Positions 22,426 through 29,920 of a stretch of DNA of 47,670 bases are shown one piece after another (position 1 is the stretch's first letter; each line of letters opens with the position of its first letter). The translations under genes were made by a program, and so were the position numbers. Under the pieces are notes generated by a model, which was not told the origin of the DNA, did not search any database, and saw nothing but the letters and a program-made list of their open reading frames with translations. Origin of the DNA: Amphibacillus indicireducens (GTDB lineage: Bacteria; Bacillota; Bacilli; Bacillales; Amphibacillaceae); NCBI RefSeq assembly GCF_039539605.1, contig NZ_BAABDL010000117.1:1-47670 (forward strand), in the 5' to 3' direction.

Positions 22426-23814
22426 ATGGAAACAAGAACAGAACACGATACACTTGGGACGATTGAGGTTGATCGGTCAAAATTTTGGGGTGCTCAAACA
22501 CAGCGCAGTTTAGAAAACTTCCCGATTGGCACTGAAAAAATGCCTGAACAACTGATTCGAGCATTTATAATTTTAAAAAGAAGTGCAGCAATCGCAAATT
22601 ATCAATTAAAAAACCTGACTAGATTGAAAAAAGAGGCGATTGTTTATGCGTGTGATTACGTACTGAAACACGGTTTAATTGAGCATTTTCCACTCGTCGT
22701 TTGGCAAACGGGGAGCGGAACCCAAACGAATATGAACGTCAATGAAGTTTTGGCATATATAGGTAATCAGTTTTTGACAGATAACAATCATGCTGAACGA
22801 CTCCATCCGAATGATGATCTCAATCATTCACAAAGCTCGAATGATACATTCCCTACTGCGATGCACATTGCTTCTGTTTTGACAATTGAGACGGAATTGC
22901 TCCCAGCTTTAGCGGAAATTAATGGGACGTTGACCGAGCAGATGAAAAAGTATCATGATTTGATTAAAATTGGTCGAACACACTTACAAGATGCCACGCC
23001 GATAACGTTCGGTCAAGAAATTAGCGGCTGGCAACATATGATTGAAAAAATTGAACAGATGTTGACAGAAGATCTAAATTACTTACGTGAGCTTGCCATC
23101 GGTGGAACAGCTGTCGGTACTGGGTTGAACGCACATTCTCAGTTTAGCGATCTCGTCGTCAGAGAAATTTCAGCGCTAACGAAAACACAGTTCGATTCTG
23201 CAAAGAACAAATTTCATGCGTTAACGAGTCATGATCAACTTGTCAGAACCCATGGCACGTTAAAAGCCTTAGCAGCCGATTTAATGAAAATCGCAAATGA
23301 TGTTCGCTGGTTGGCCAGTGGCCCACGAGCTGGTCTTGGTGAAATAGAATTACCAACAAATGAGCCAGGAAGTTCAATTATGCCAGGAAAAGTTAACCCA
23401 ACACAAGCTGAAGCTTTAACAATGGTTACCGTTCAAGTGATGGGGAATGATACAACGATTGGGATTGCGGCAAGCCAGGGTAATTTTGAGCTTAATGTTT
23501 ATAAACCAGTGATTATCTATAATTTTTTACAGTCAGTCCATTTGCTAGCTGACGGGATTCGTTCATTCAATCAGCGTTGTTTAATCGGGATGAAACCAAA
23601 CGCAGATGTGATGAAACGTGATTTAAATGCATCACTGATGTTAGTGACAGCACTAAGTCCGAAGCTTGGTTATGATCGAGCGAGTCAGATTGCTAAAAAA
23701 GCGTATCAAGACAATCAAACATTAAAGGAAGCTTGTTTAGAGCTTAAATTTTTAACAGAAGAAGCATTCGATCAGCTGATTGATCCGGCAAAAATGATCC
23801 AACCAAGTGATTGA
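22426..23814 (+). CDS. fumC: class II fumarate hydratase
   Basis: FumC interconverts fumarate and L-malate in the citric acid cycle; it is oxygen-stable and iron-free. The 462-aa length is normal. Signatures are GSGTQTNMNVNEV (active site), SSNDTFPTAMHIA, GRTHLQDATPITFGQE, and the superfamily signature GSSIMPGKVNP near residue 318. ATG 22426 follows GGGGGTT; the in-frame ATG at 22393 lies upstream of the ribosome binding site. Its own extended -10 (TGCTACAAT) abuts the preceding terminator. No other citric acid cycle genes are near. Confidence 0.96.
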   Translation: METRTEHDTLGTIEVDRSKFWGAQTQRSLENFPIGTEKMPEQLIRAFIILKRSAAIANYQLKNLTRLKKEAIVYACDYVLKHGLIEHFPLVVWQTGSGTQTNMNVNEVLAYIGNQFLTDNNHAERLHPNDDLNHSQSSNDTFPTAMHIASVLTIETELLPALAEINGTLTEQMKKYHDLIKIGRTHLQDATPITFGQEISGWQHMIEKIEQMLTEDLNYLRELAIGGTAVGTGLNAHSQFSDLVVREISALTKTQFDSAKNKFHALTSHDQLVRTHGTLKALAADLMKIANDVRWLASGPRAGLGEIELPTNEPGSSIMPGKVNPTQAEALTMVTVQVMGNDTTIGIAASQGNFELNVYKPVIIYNFLQSVHLLADGIRSFNQRCLIGMKPNADVMKRDLNASLMLVTALSPKLGYDRASQIAKKAYQDNQTLKEACLELKFLTEEAFDQLIDPAKMIQPSD

Positions 23815-23877
23815 AGTGAGCGATTGTTTCACTGACTGATAGAGGTAGCATTTCCCTTACTAACTAGTTATTAGCGC

Positions 23878-23906
23878 GATTAAACTTGCGAGGTTTATCC
23901 ATACTA
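23878..23906 (+). promoter_or_regulatory. probable sigma-G promoter for the SASP gene
   Basis: CATACTA (23900-23906) is a perfect sigma-G -10 (CATwhTA). The -35 about 17-18 bp upstream (GATTA) is only an approximate match. SASP genes are classic forespore sigma-G targets. Confidence 0.55.
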
Positions 23907-23927
23907 GTCGTAAGGAGGTGAACAACA

Positions 23928-24128
23928 ATGGCAGATAGAAATCGTTCAAACAAGTTAGTTGTTCCCGGAGTTGAGCAAAAATTAAATCAAATGAAATATG
24001 AAATTGCTCAAGAATTTGGTGTTAATCCTGGACCAAACGAAACAGCCCGTGCTAATGGATCTGTAGGTGGAGAAATTACCAAGCGACTTGTCCAACAAGC
24101 ACAAGAACAAATGGGTCCAAATAATTAA
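23928..24128 (+). CDS. alpha/beta-type small acid-soluble spore protein
   Basis: A 66-aa SASP that coats and protects spore DNA. It has both family signatures: KYEIAQEFGV (GPR protease cleavage region) and ANGSVGGEITKRLVQQAQ (DNA-binding helix-turn region). GGAGGTG precedes the ATG. It is transcribed alone from a sigma-G-like promoter and ends at a terminator shared with the convergent msmX. This is the best direct evidence that the organism makes spores. Confidence 0.96.
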   Translation: MADRNRSNKLVVPGVEQKLNQMKYEIAQEFGVNPGPNETARANGSVGGEITKRLVQQAQEQMGPNN

Positions 24129-24157
24129 TCTAACTGAACAATAATTTCAAATAAAAA

Positions 24158-24186
24158 AAGCGACATCTTTTATAGATGTCGCTTTA
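24158..24186. terminator. bidirectional terminator between the SASP gene and msmX
   Basis: AAAGCGACATCT-TTTAT-AGATGTCGCTTT, flanked by A-rich sequence on the left and T-rich on the right. Confidence 0.85.
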
Positions 24187-24202
24187 CTTATTTGATTACT
24201 AC

Positions 24203-25309
24203 TTATTTGATACGCTCTTCAGTTTCAGCATCGAAGAAGTGGCATTTGTGCATGTCGAAAGCAAGTGTTAACGTTTCGCCACCGCTAATGTCTGTACGTG
24301 AATCAACACGTGCAACGAAGTCTTGATCAGCTAATTTAGAATAGAGGTATGATTCAGAACCCATTAATTCAGCAACATCAATATTAGCTTCAATCGTTGA
24401 ACCAGGATTTGCATCAAGGAACACAGGCTCATCATGGATGTCCTCTGGACGAACACCTAAGACGACTTCTTTACCGATATAATTTTGTTCGCGAAGAACT
24501 TTCATTTTACCTTCAGGAACTTGAATTAGTTGGCCATTACCGCCAACATGGAAACCATCATCTTCTAATGTACCACTGAAGAAGTTCATTGCAGGTGATC
24601 CAATGAATCCGCCAACGAAAATGTTATCTGGCTTGTCATAGATTACTTTAGGTGCACCAACTTGTTGGATAAGACCATCTTTAAGTACAACAAGGTTAGT
24701 TGCCATTGTCATCGCTTCAGTTTGGTCGTGTGTAACGTAAATAGAAGTTGTTTCTAAACGTTTGTGTAGTTTTTGAATTTCTGCACGCATCTGAACACGA
24801 AGTTTCGCGTCTAAGTTTGATAAAGGCTCATCCATTAAGAATACTTGAGCGTCACGAACAATCGCACGTCCTAAAGCAACACGCTGACGCTGACCACCTG
24901 AAAGTGCTTTTGGCTTACGGTCTAAGAATGCTTCAAGACCTAAAATATCAGCAGCTTCTTTAACACGACGGTCAATTTCATCTTTTTTGAACTTACGTAA
25001 CTTCAAACCGAATGCCATGTTATCATATACGTTCATGTGTGGATAAAGTGCATAGTTTTGGAAAACCATTGCGATGTCACGGTCTTTTGGAGCAACATCG
25101 TTCATTAATTTACCATTGATATATAATTCACCAGATGTAATTTCTTCTAATCCAGCGATCATACGTAGTGTTGTTGACTTACCACAACCTGATGGACCAA
25201 CGAAAACAACGAATTCCTTATCTTTAATTTCAAGGTTAAAGTCGGATACCGCTTTAACGCCGTCTTTCTCATAAACTTTATCAATATTTCTTAGTGACAG
25301 TTCTGCCAT
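24203..25309 (-). CDS. msmX: multi-sugar ABC importer ATPase (MsmX/UgpC type)
   Basis: A 368-aa nucleotide-binding subunit of carbohydrate uptake systems. Walker A GPSGCGKST (residues 37-45), Q-loop MVFQNYALYPHM, signature LSGGQRQRVALGRAIVRD, Walker B VFLMDEPLSNLDAKLR and the H-loop VTHDQTEA are all present, followed by the C-terminal OB-type regulatory domain (VLGVRPEDI). It is an orphan ATPase like B. subtilis MsmX, which serves several importers (maltodextrin, arabino-oligosaccharides); this could supply the substrate for the GH127 enzyme. A cre-like site lies in its leader. Confidence 0.93.
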   Translation of the reverse strand: MAELSLRNIDKVYEKDGVKAVSDFNLEIKDKEFVVFVGPSGCGKSTTLRMIAGLEEITSGELYINGKLMNDVAPKDRDIAMVFQNYALYPHMNVYDNMAFGLKLRKFKKDEIDRRVKEAADILGLEAFLDRKPKALSGGQRQRVALGRAIVRDAQVFLMDEPLSNLDAKLRVQMRAEIQKLHKRLETTSIYVTHDQTEAMTMATNLVVLKDGLIQQVGAPKVIYDKPDNIFVGGFIGSPAMNFFSGTLEDDGFHVGGNGQLIQVPEGKMKVLREQNYIGKEVVLGVRPEDIHDEPVFLDANPGSTIEANIDVAELMGSESYLYSKLADQDFVARVDSRTDISGGETLTLAFDMHKCHFFDAETEERIK

Positions 25310-25328
25310 TATAAAATCCTCCTCTGTT

Positions 25329-25343
25329 TTGAAAGCGTTTAAC
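25329..25343 (-). promoter_or_regulatory. cre-like CcpA site upstream of msmX
   Basis: TTGAAAGCGTTTAAC matches the catabolite-responsive element core (TGnAAnCGnTTnnC) about 20 bp before the msmX start, consistent with carbon catabolite control. Confidence 0.55.
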
Positions 25344-25446
25344 TTTATAAACTTAGTCTACACAATTTGCCCAATTAGGTAAATGGACAGACTGCACAAA
25401 AAACAGTTCACCTTTTTGTGCATGCTTACAAATTGACTAAAATTTT

Positions 25447-26343
25447 TCAATCAAAATGTCGTTTAAGCAATAAAACTAAATAGACAGCAAGTGCATTTTC
25501 AAATTGTTTGACATCAATCGTCGTTTTTTCAATAAACTTATCAATCCGATATTGCAAGCTGTTGCGATGCATATAAAGTTCTTTTGCCGCTAGACTAACA
25601 TTGGAATTGCATTCAAGAAAAATTTGAATTGATCGTAAGAGTTCTTCATCGTCAGCCGTATCTTTTAACATCGCTTCTATTAAGAAACGTCCATCTGCTT
25701 GATTTGTGATTGTCGTTAACAGATAAGGAATTGCTGTTACATAGCTCATAACTGGTTTTGTACTGAATTTGTTAAGCTTCTGATAACTATCTTGCATCCA
25801 AGAAAAGTAATCATGTGCTTTATTTAGTTCAGATAAATAAGGTCCAATGTAAAAACGAACATCTAGATAAAAGTCTGTTGTAAATACTTCAATCATCTCT
25901 TCATAAGAAAGCATCTCTTCATCAATAATTGATTCTTCTTCAATGATCATTCCAGAAAGTTGGTTCACCCAAACGATTGCTGGTCGAGTAGAGTATAAGC
26001 CATCAATCGCTTCACGAAAATCAGTTGGATCAATTAATGGTTCAGATAGGGTAAATAATATAAAGCGATACAAACTAGGTTGTTGTTTGAAATTAGGTTC
26101 TTCTTGTTCGTTAATAAGCTGATACCATTTCTCTTCACGTGTTGTGACAGGTGGGTGTGCACCCTGATATGGTGTTAAGAACAGTCGTAATAGGGACTGG
26201 TCTTTCTTATCGAGTTCTTGTTTTTCAATGCCAATGATTTCATTGGCAGGTGTAATAAACCATTGATAATCGGCTGCTCGTTCAATTTGATTCGGTTGTT
26301 TGACAATTAGACTTGTGTAAATATTTTTTAATTTTTCAATCAT
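25447..26343 (-). CDS. PucR/CdaR-type helix-turn-helix regulator
   Basis: A 298-aa protein whose last 60 residues form the PucR-type C-terminal HTH: LLRSIQIFLECNSNVSLAAK, then ELYMHRNSLQYRIDKFIEKT. The preceding 230 residues contain no recognised sensor motif. ATG 26343 is chosen because GAGG lies 7 nt upstream and the family begins near MIEKLKN; the longer frame to 26406 has no ribosome binding site. It is upstream of, and co-oriented with, msmX, so may regulate sugar uptake; that link is only positional. Confidence 0.8.
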   Translation of the reverse strand: MIEKLKNIYTSLIVKQPNQIERAADYQWFITPANEIIGIEKQELDKKDQSLLRLFLTPYQGAHPPVTTREEKWYQLINEQEEPNFKQQPSLYRFILFTLSEPLIDPTDFREAIDGLYSTRPAIVWVNQLSGMIIEEESIIDEEMLSYEEMIEVFTTDFYLDVRFYIGPYLSELNKAHDYFSWMQDSYQKLNKFSTKPVMSYVTAIPYLLTTITNQADGRFLIEAMLKDTADDEELLRSIQIFLECNSNVSLAAKELYMHRNSLQYRIDKFIEKTTIDVKQFENALAVYLVLLLKRHFD

Positions 26344-26428
26344 AAAATGGCCTCGTTTATTATTGTTTTTTCGCTTGTAAATCGTGTATATACGCATATA
26401 AAACATGAATACTTAAGTTTGTGCTAGG

Positions 26429-26513
26429 CAAGTGATTTTCACTCTAGGTGACGCTTTCGGTGCTACAGGATGTATGTCAGTTAGACGTCGCCACCCGTCG
26501 TTACGATCACTTG
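26429..26513. repeat. short palindromic element P5 (85 bp)
   Basis: CAAGTGATT (26429-26437) and GATCACTTG (26505-26513) bound the element. Inside are TCACTCTAGGTGACGCTTTC and GACGTCGCCACCCGTCG, arms shared with P1. The central CCGCGGG...CCCGCTGG part is deleted, so this is a shortened copy. It lies between the PucR-type gene and yheA. Confidence 0.8.
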
Positions 26514-26765
26514 TTGGAATCCCCTCATCTGTACATTAGCTAGAGATCATTTAGTAAGTGTTCGTAATTTTAAATGAAAGCAGATGTTATAGAATTGAAT
26601 TAATTATAACAAAAATAATAGTTGGTGTCGTATGTTAGAGTGTTAAATGAAAATCTTCGAAGAATAATCGTTATCAGTTGGTTTCTTGTTTTAAGTTTGT
26701 TATAGTTGAACAGTGGAAAATGAACGAGGTAAGTAGAACTCAATTATTTAGGAGGATTTAAGATT
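26514..26765. other. intergenic region before yheA
   Basis: AT-rich, no gene seen. TAGGAGG lies just before the yheA ATG. A candidate promoter near 26690-26710 (TTTAAGTTTGTTATAGTTG) contains the extended -10 TGTTATAGT. Confidence 0.4.
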
Positions 26766-27113
26766 ATGTCAGCAATTCAAGAAAGTGCAACTGCACTAGA
26801 GCAAGCGCTAAGAGAAAGTGAAGAATTCCAAGGATTAAAATCAGCTTATGAAGCGGTTATGAATGATGAGATCGCTAAAAAAATGTTTGATAATTTCCGA
26901 AATGTTCAAATTGAGCTACAACAAAAGCAAATGCAAGGTCTAGAGATCACGGAAGAAGAAGTTGATCAAGCACGTAAAGTAGTTGAAACAGTTCAGCAGC
27001 ACGAGCAAATCTCAGCATTAATGGCTGAAGAACAACGTGTAAATGACTTAATTAACGAAGTAAGTCGTACAATTACTAAGCCTTTAGAAGAACTTTATAG
27101 TGAACAAGCTTAA
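26766..27113 (+). CDS. yheA: YheA family protein (UPF0342)
   Basis: A 115-aa helical protein matching B. subtilis YheA along its length: SEEFQGLKSAYEAVMNDE, then IAKKMFDNFRNVQIELQQKQ, EITEEEVDQARKVVETVQQH and KPLEELYSEQA. It belongs to the YlbF/YmcA-related superfamily, whose better-known members affect competence, sporulation and biofilm formation via RNase Y; a specific role for YheA itself is not established. TAGGAGG precedes the ATG. It ends at a strong terminator shared with the convergent clpP. Confidence 0.88.
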   Translation: MSAIQESATALEQALRESEEFQGLKSAYEAVMNDEIAKKMFDNFRNVQIELQQKQMQGLEITEEEVDQARKVVETVQQHEQISALMAEEQRVNDLINEVSRTITKPLEELYSEQA

Positions 27114-27120
27114 GAAAAAC

Positions 27121-27162
27121 ATAACACCCACTCAGAAAAATTGAGCGGGTGTTATGTTTTAT
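27121..27162. terminator. bidirectional terminator between yheA and clpP
   Basis: ATAACACCCACTCA and TGAGCGGGTGTTAT form a long stem (one mismatch) around AGAAAAAT or similar loop, T-rich on the right, A-rich on the left. Confidence 0.85.
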
Positions 27163-27165
27163 TAC

Positions 27166-27747
27166 TTATTTCTTTTCCATAATTTTATCAATTAAACCAT
27201 ATTTCAATGCAGCGTCTGCAGACATAAAGTTATCACGATCAGTATCACGATCGATAACTTCGATTGGCTGCCCAGTACGGTCAGATAAAATTTGGTTGAT
27301 CTTATCACGCATTTCAATAATTCGTTTTGCGTGAATCTGAATATCAGTTGCTTGACCTTGTGTTCCACCTAATGGTTGGTGAATCATGACTTCACTATTT
27401 GGAAGCGCATAACGCTTTCCAGGTGCACCTGCAGCAAGTAAAAATGCGCCCATCGATGCAGCCATACCGACACAAATTGTTGACACGTCAGGCTTAATAA
27501 ATTGCATTGTGTCAAAAATCGCCATTCCTGCTGTGATCGATCCACCAGGTGAGTTGATATAGATTGAAATATCTTTATCTGGGCTCTCTGCTTCTAAGAA
27601 AAGCAATTGTGCGACGATACTGTTTGCGACGTTATCATCAATTGCACTCCCTAACATAATAATTCGATCCTTTAACAGACGAGAATAAATATCATATGCA
27701 CGTTCTCCACGGTTTGTTTGTTCAATAACTGTTGGAATTAAATTCAT
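27166..27747 (-). CDS. clpP: ATP-dependent Clp protease proteolytic subunit
   Basis: ClpP forms the tetradecameric chamber that degrades proteins fed by ClpX, ClpC or ClpE. The 193-aa length is standard. The triad is Ser98 (GMAASMGAFLL), His123 (MIHQPLGGTQG) and Asp172 (DRDNFMSA). The N terminus MNLIPTVIEQTNRGERAYDI is the canonical start; AGGAGGAAC precedes it. A CtsR operator upstream predicts heat- and stress-inducible expression. Confidence 0.97.
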   Translation of the reverse strand: MNLIPTVIEQTNRGERAYDIYSRLLKDRIIMLGSAIDDNVANSIVAQLLFLEAESPDKDISIYINSPGGSITAGMAIFDTMQFIKPDVSTICVGMAASMGAFLLAAGAPGKRYALPNSEVMIHQPLGGTQGQATDIQIHAKRIIEMRDKINQILSDRTGQPIEVIDRDTDRDNFMSADAALKYGLIDKIMEKK

Positions 27748-27804
27748 TCTTGTTCCTCCTTATATCCACTTGATAAAATAGTTCTACCTTTATATTAACT
27801 AATT

Positions 27805-27821
27805 GGTCAATAAAGGTCAAA
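27805..27821 (-). promoter_or_regulatory. CtsR operator for clpP
   Basis: Read on the plus strand: GGTCAAT-AAA-GGTCAAA, the direct heptad repeat with 3-bp spacing that CtsR recognises. It lies 58 bp upstream of the clpP start. Confidence 0.85.
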
Positions 27822-27851
27822 TTATTTAATCTTTCTTATACTAGCTTTATT

Positions 27852-27871
27852 TTTCCCTAACAGTTGGGAAA
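27852..27871. promoter_or_regulatory. inverted repeat upstream of the clpP operator
   Basis: TTTCCC-TAACAGTT-GGGAAA, 6-bp arms with an 8-bp gap, between clpP and the tRNA gene. No regulator is recognised. Confidence 0.3.
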
Positions 27872-27991
27872 TTAAACCTAGCTCTATTATAACAGAAGCA
27901 AGACAACTTTAGAAAAAAATACAATCAAAAAAATATCAATTGAAATAAGGAACAATATCCGCTATAATAATGCTTGTCACTTTTAATTCGT

Positions 27992-28064
27992 GCGCTCGTA
28001 GCTCAGGGGATAGAGCATCGGTTTCCGGGACCGAGTGTCGGGGGTTCGAATCCCTCCGAGCGTG
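27992..28064 (+). tRNA. tRNA-Arg (anticodon CCG)
   Basis: A 73-nt cloverleaf without encoded CCA. Acceptor GCGCTCG pairs with CGAGCGT (G1-U72), discriminator G; D-stem GCTC/GAGC; anticodon stem TCGGT/ACCGA with loop TTCCGGG giving anticodon CCG; T-arm GGGGG-TTCGAAT-CCCTC. A strong terminator at 28088 follows, so it is probably a single-gene transcript; TATAAT at 27964-27969 is a plausible -10. Confidence 0.96.
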
Positions 28065-28087
28065 TCTTTTTTACAAAAAAATTTCTT

Positions 28088-28130
28088 GCTTAAATAGTGG
28101 ATGACCACTCATTTAAGCTTTTTTTATTTT
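28088..28130. terminator. bidirectional terminator after tRNA-Arg
   Basis: GCTTAAATAGTGG-ATGA-CCACTCATTTAAGC followed by T7; A-rich on the other side, so it can also serve a minus-strand transcript. Confidence 0.85.
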
Positions 28131-28133
28131 TTC

Positions 28134-28220
28134 CTAGTCGCTCATGTCAAAATAACCTGATTCGTGTTCCTTCATTAAATAGTAAAAAGCTAGCCAAATC
28201 ATACTCGCTAAAAATAACAC
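28134..28220 (-). CDS. possible 28-aa membrane miniprotein
   Basis: A short minus-strand frame starting at GTG 28220 reads (M)LFLASMIWLAFYYLMKEH then ESGYFDMSD. One hydrophobic helix plus an acidic, protein-like tail, and the stop is directly followed by a terminator stem in the right orientation. Against it: no strong ribosome binding site before the GTG and very short length. No family recognised. Confidence 0.35.
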   Translation of the reverse strand: MLFLASMIWLAFYYLMKEHESGYFDMSD

Positions 28221-28273
28221 ATAGATTTCTCTGATCGAGCCAAACTATTTTCTGTAGGGGGTGAGATCAGATC

Positions 28274-28441
28274 ATGAAAAACGATAAAGACATTAGAACG
28301 AGCAATAAAATTAAACGGCTAGAACGACGTAAAGCAGAAGAACTACAACGCTATGGTAAGCACCGTTTTGCCGAAGAGTTTTCAGAAGAACCGATTTCAA
28401 CAGAGCATTTAGATGAGGATATTCCAGACAACGAAATCTAA
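28274..28441 (+). CDS. small highly charged protein, unknown function
   Basis: A 55-aa frame, MKNDKDIRTSNKIKRLERRK and on to an acidic end (EHLDEDIPDNEI). The first half is basic (KIKRLERRKAEELQRYGKHRF) and the second acidic, suggesting a nucleic-acid- or ribosome-associated peptide, but no family is recognised. GGGGGTGAG lies 9 nt before the ATG and a 10-bp hairpin follows the stop, which supports a real gene. Confidence 0.65.
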   Translation: MKNDKDIRTSNKIKRLERRKAEELQRYGKHRFAEEFSEEPISTEHLDEDIPDNEI

Positions 28442-28446
28442 ATTAA

Positions 28447-28475
28447 CTGACCCCTGACATATTTGTCAGGGGTTA
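28447..28475 (+). terminator. hairpin after the 55-aa gene
   Basis: ACCCCTGACA-TATT-TGTCAGGGGT, perfect 10-bp stem. The T-run is poor, so termination may be partial. Confidence 0.55.
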
Positions 28476-28501
28476 ATGAATTATTGATAGGTGAATAATC
28501 A

Positions 28502-28530
28502 TTCACATTTTGCTTATGATTCGGTATAAT
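28502..28530 (+). promoter_or_regulatory. sigma-A promoter for the broken small gene
   Basis: TTCACA (28502-28507) and TATAAT (28525-28530) with exactly 17 bp between, 35 bp before a TGAGGTG ribosome binding site. Confidence 0.6.
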
Positions 28531-28564
28531 GAACATGTCGCAATGAATCATATTGAGGTGTTTG

Positions 28565-28708
28565 ATGTGAGATACTTTTATTGGCTTAATTATGTATTTT
28601 GCTTACTTATTCGACTTGAAAGTTGATTTAGATAAGCTTAAGAAAGAAACATCCAATAACTCTTATCTCAATAATGAACAGCAATCTAACAAGAAAGTTC
28701 ATTTGTAA
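28565..28708 (+). pseudogene. small membrane-protein gene with a stop at codon 2
   Basis: TGAGGTG and ATG 28565 are correctly spaced, but codon 2 is TGA. The same frame then continues for 45 codons as DTFIGLIMYFAYLFDL, KVDLDKLKKE and an Asn-rich end to TAA at 28706. A single-base change (TGG to TGA) would explain it. Alternatively translation starts at ATG 28592 (38 aa), which lacks a ribosome binding site. No family recognised. Confidence 0.45.
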
Positions 28709-28730
28709 AGAAAAATTTACATCAAATATC

Positions 28731-28759
28731 TTGAGTAATTTTAGGCGGTCTGCTATACT
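28731..28759 (+). promoter_or_regulatory. promoter of the glycolytic operon
   Basis: TTGAGT (28731-28736), a 17-bp spacer and TATACT (28754-28759) with the TG extension (TGCTATACT). It drives cggR and the genes behind it. Confidence 0.8.
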
Positions 28760-28789
28760 TTGGTTGTTGAGATATTTTTTTGTTATGAG

Positions 28790-28828
28790 CGGGTCAAAAA
28801 AAACCGTCCCGGGTCAAAAAACATCCCG
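28790..28828 (+). promoter_or_regulatory. CggR operator
   Basis: CGGGTC-N6-AACC-N4-CGGGTC-N6-CATC follows the 6-6-4-4-6-6-4 spacing of the B. subtilis CggR operator (CGGGAC-N6-TGTC-N4-CGGGAC-N6-TGTC), with diverged half-sites. It lies just downstream of the transcription start, as in B. subtilis, so CggR should block elongation until fructose-1,6-bisphosphate releases it. Confidence 0.85.
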
Positions 28829-28857
28829 AAAGGTTAAACAGGGGAGGGAGTTACTAT

Positions 28858-29886
28858 ATGCATTCATTAATTGATTTACAAATGATAGTATGCCCCGACT
28901 TGTTAGAAACCATGCAAAAAAGATATCGCATCTTACATACAATCCACTTGCTTCAACCGATTGGCAGACGCAGTTTGGCTGATCAGATTAATATGAAAGA
29001 GCGGGTTGTCCGAACCGAGTTAGATTTTTTAACTCAACAAGGTTTGCTCAGTGTGAGCCCAAAAGGTGTTACGCTAACAAACCATGGCAACGAGATTATG
29101 ACAGCTTTAAGACCTTATCTTGAAAGAATGCATCGTTTCGATGTATTAGAAGAGAAGGTAAAGCAAATATTAAATCTCGATCATGTCATTATTGCACCAG
29201 GAGATAGCGATCAGGAAGAGTGGGTTAAATTTGATTTAGGTCGACGTGCGTATGAATTTTTACAGACGAGACTTAAACCAAATGATACAATTGCAGTAAC
29301 AGGTGGTACATCAATGGCGGCTGTTGCCGAAATGATGCAACCATCGACGAATGGGACAAATTGTTTGTTTGTTCCTGCTCGTGGCGGTCTAGGTGAGCGT
29401 GTTGAGAATCAAGCAAACACGATTTGTGCTGAGATGGCTAATAAGATGAACGGCGAGTATCGATTACTGTATGTACCAGATCCATTAAGTGAAGAAACGT
29501 ATCAGTCGATCATTCAAGAACCAGGTGTGAGAGAAGTTTTAGAAATGATTCAACAAGCAGATGTCGTCATGCATGGTATTGGTGACGCATGTACGATGGC
29601 CGAGAGACGAAAAACCCCTGATCATGTTTTAGATAAGCTGAAAAAGGGAAACGCAGTAAGTGAGGCTTTTGGTTATTATTTTGATCGGCAAGGCCAAGTT
29701 GTATCTAAAGTAAGAACGGTTGGCATGCAACTAGAGGATCTGTCAAATGTTAAGACAGTCATTGCTGTTGCTGGAGGGAAATCGAAGGCTGAAGCAATTG
29801 AATCCTTTTTCAAGCAAGGAAGAAGTAATGTTCTCATCACAGATGAGGGCGCCGCAAAAATGTTAATAAAGGGCTCGTCCCTTTAA
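28858..29886 (+). CDS. cggR: central glycolytic genes regulator CggR
   Basis: A SorC/DeoR-type repressor of 342 aa that binds upstream of the triose-phosphate operon and responds to fructose-1,6-bisphosphate. Residues 20-85 form a winged HTH (GRRSLADQINMKERVVRTEL), and the rest is the sugar-phosphate domain (VTGGTSMAAVAEMM, FVPARGGLGERVENQAN, then VIAVAGGKSKAEAI). It heads the operon and its operator precedes it. SD GGGGAGGGAG, ATG 28858. Confidence 0.95.
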   Translation: MHSLIDLQMIVCPDLLETMQKRYRILHTIHLLQPIGRRSLADQINMKERVVRTELDFLTQQGLLSVSPKGVTLTNHGNEIMTALRPYLERMHRFDVLEEKVKQILNLDHVIIAPGDSDQEEWVKFDLGRRAYEFLQTRLKPNDTIAVTGGTSMAAVAEMMQPSTNGTNCLFVPARGGLGERVENQANTICAEMANKMNGEYRLLYVPDPLSEETYQSIIQEPGVREVLEMIQQADVVMHGIGDACTMAERRKTPDHVLDKLKKGNAVSEAFGYYFDRQGQVVSKVRTVGMQLEDLSNVKTVIAVAGGKSKAEAIESFFKQGRSNVLITDEGAAKMLIKGSSL

Positions 29887-29920
29887 ATAAATTTTTTTCA
29901 AATACAAGGAGGAAACAAGA

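Noticed and set aside
28674..28874. 66-codon plus-strand frame across the cggR promoter and operator.
   Set aside because: It covers the TTGAGT-TATACT promoter and the CggR operator and has no ribosome binding site.
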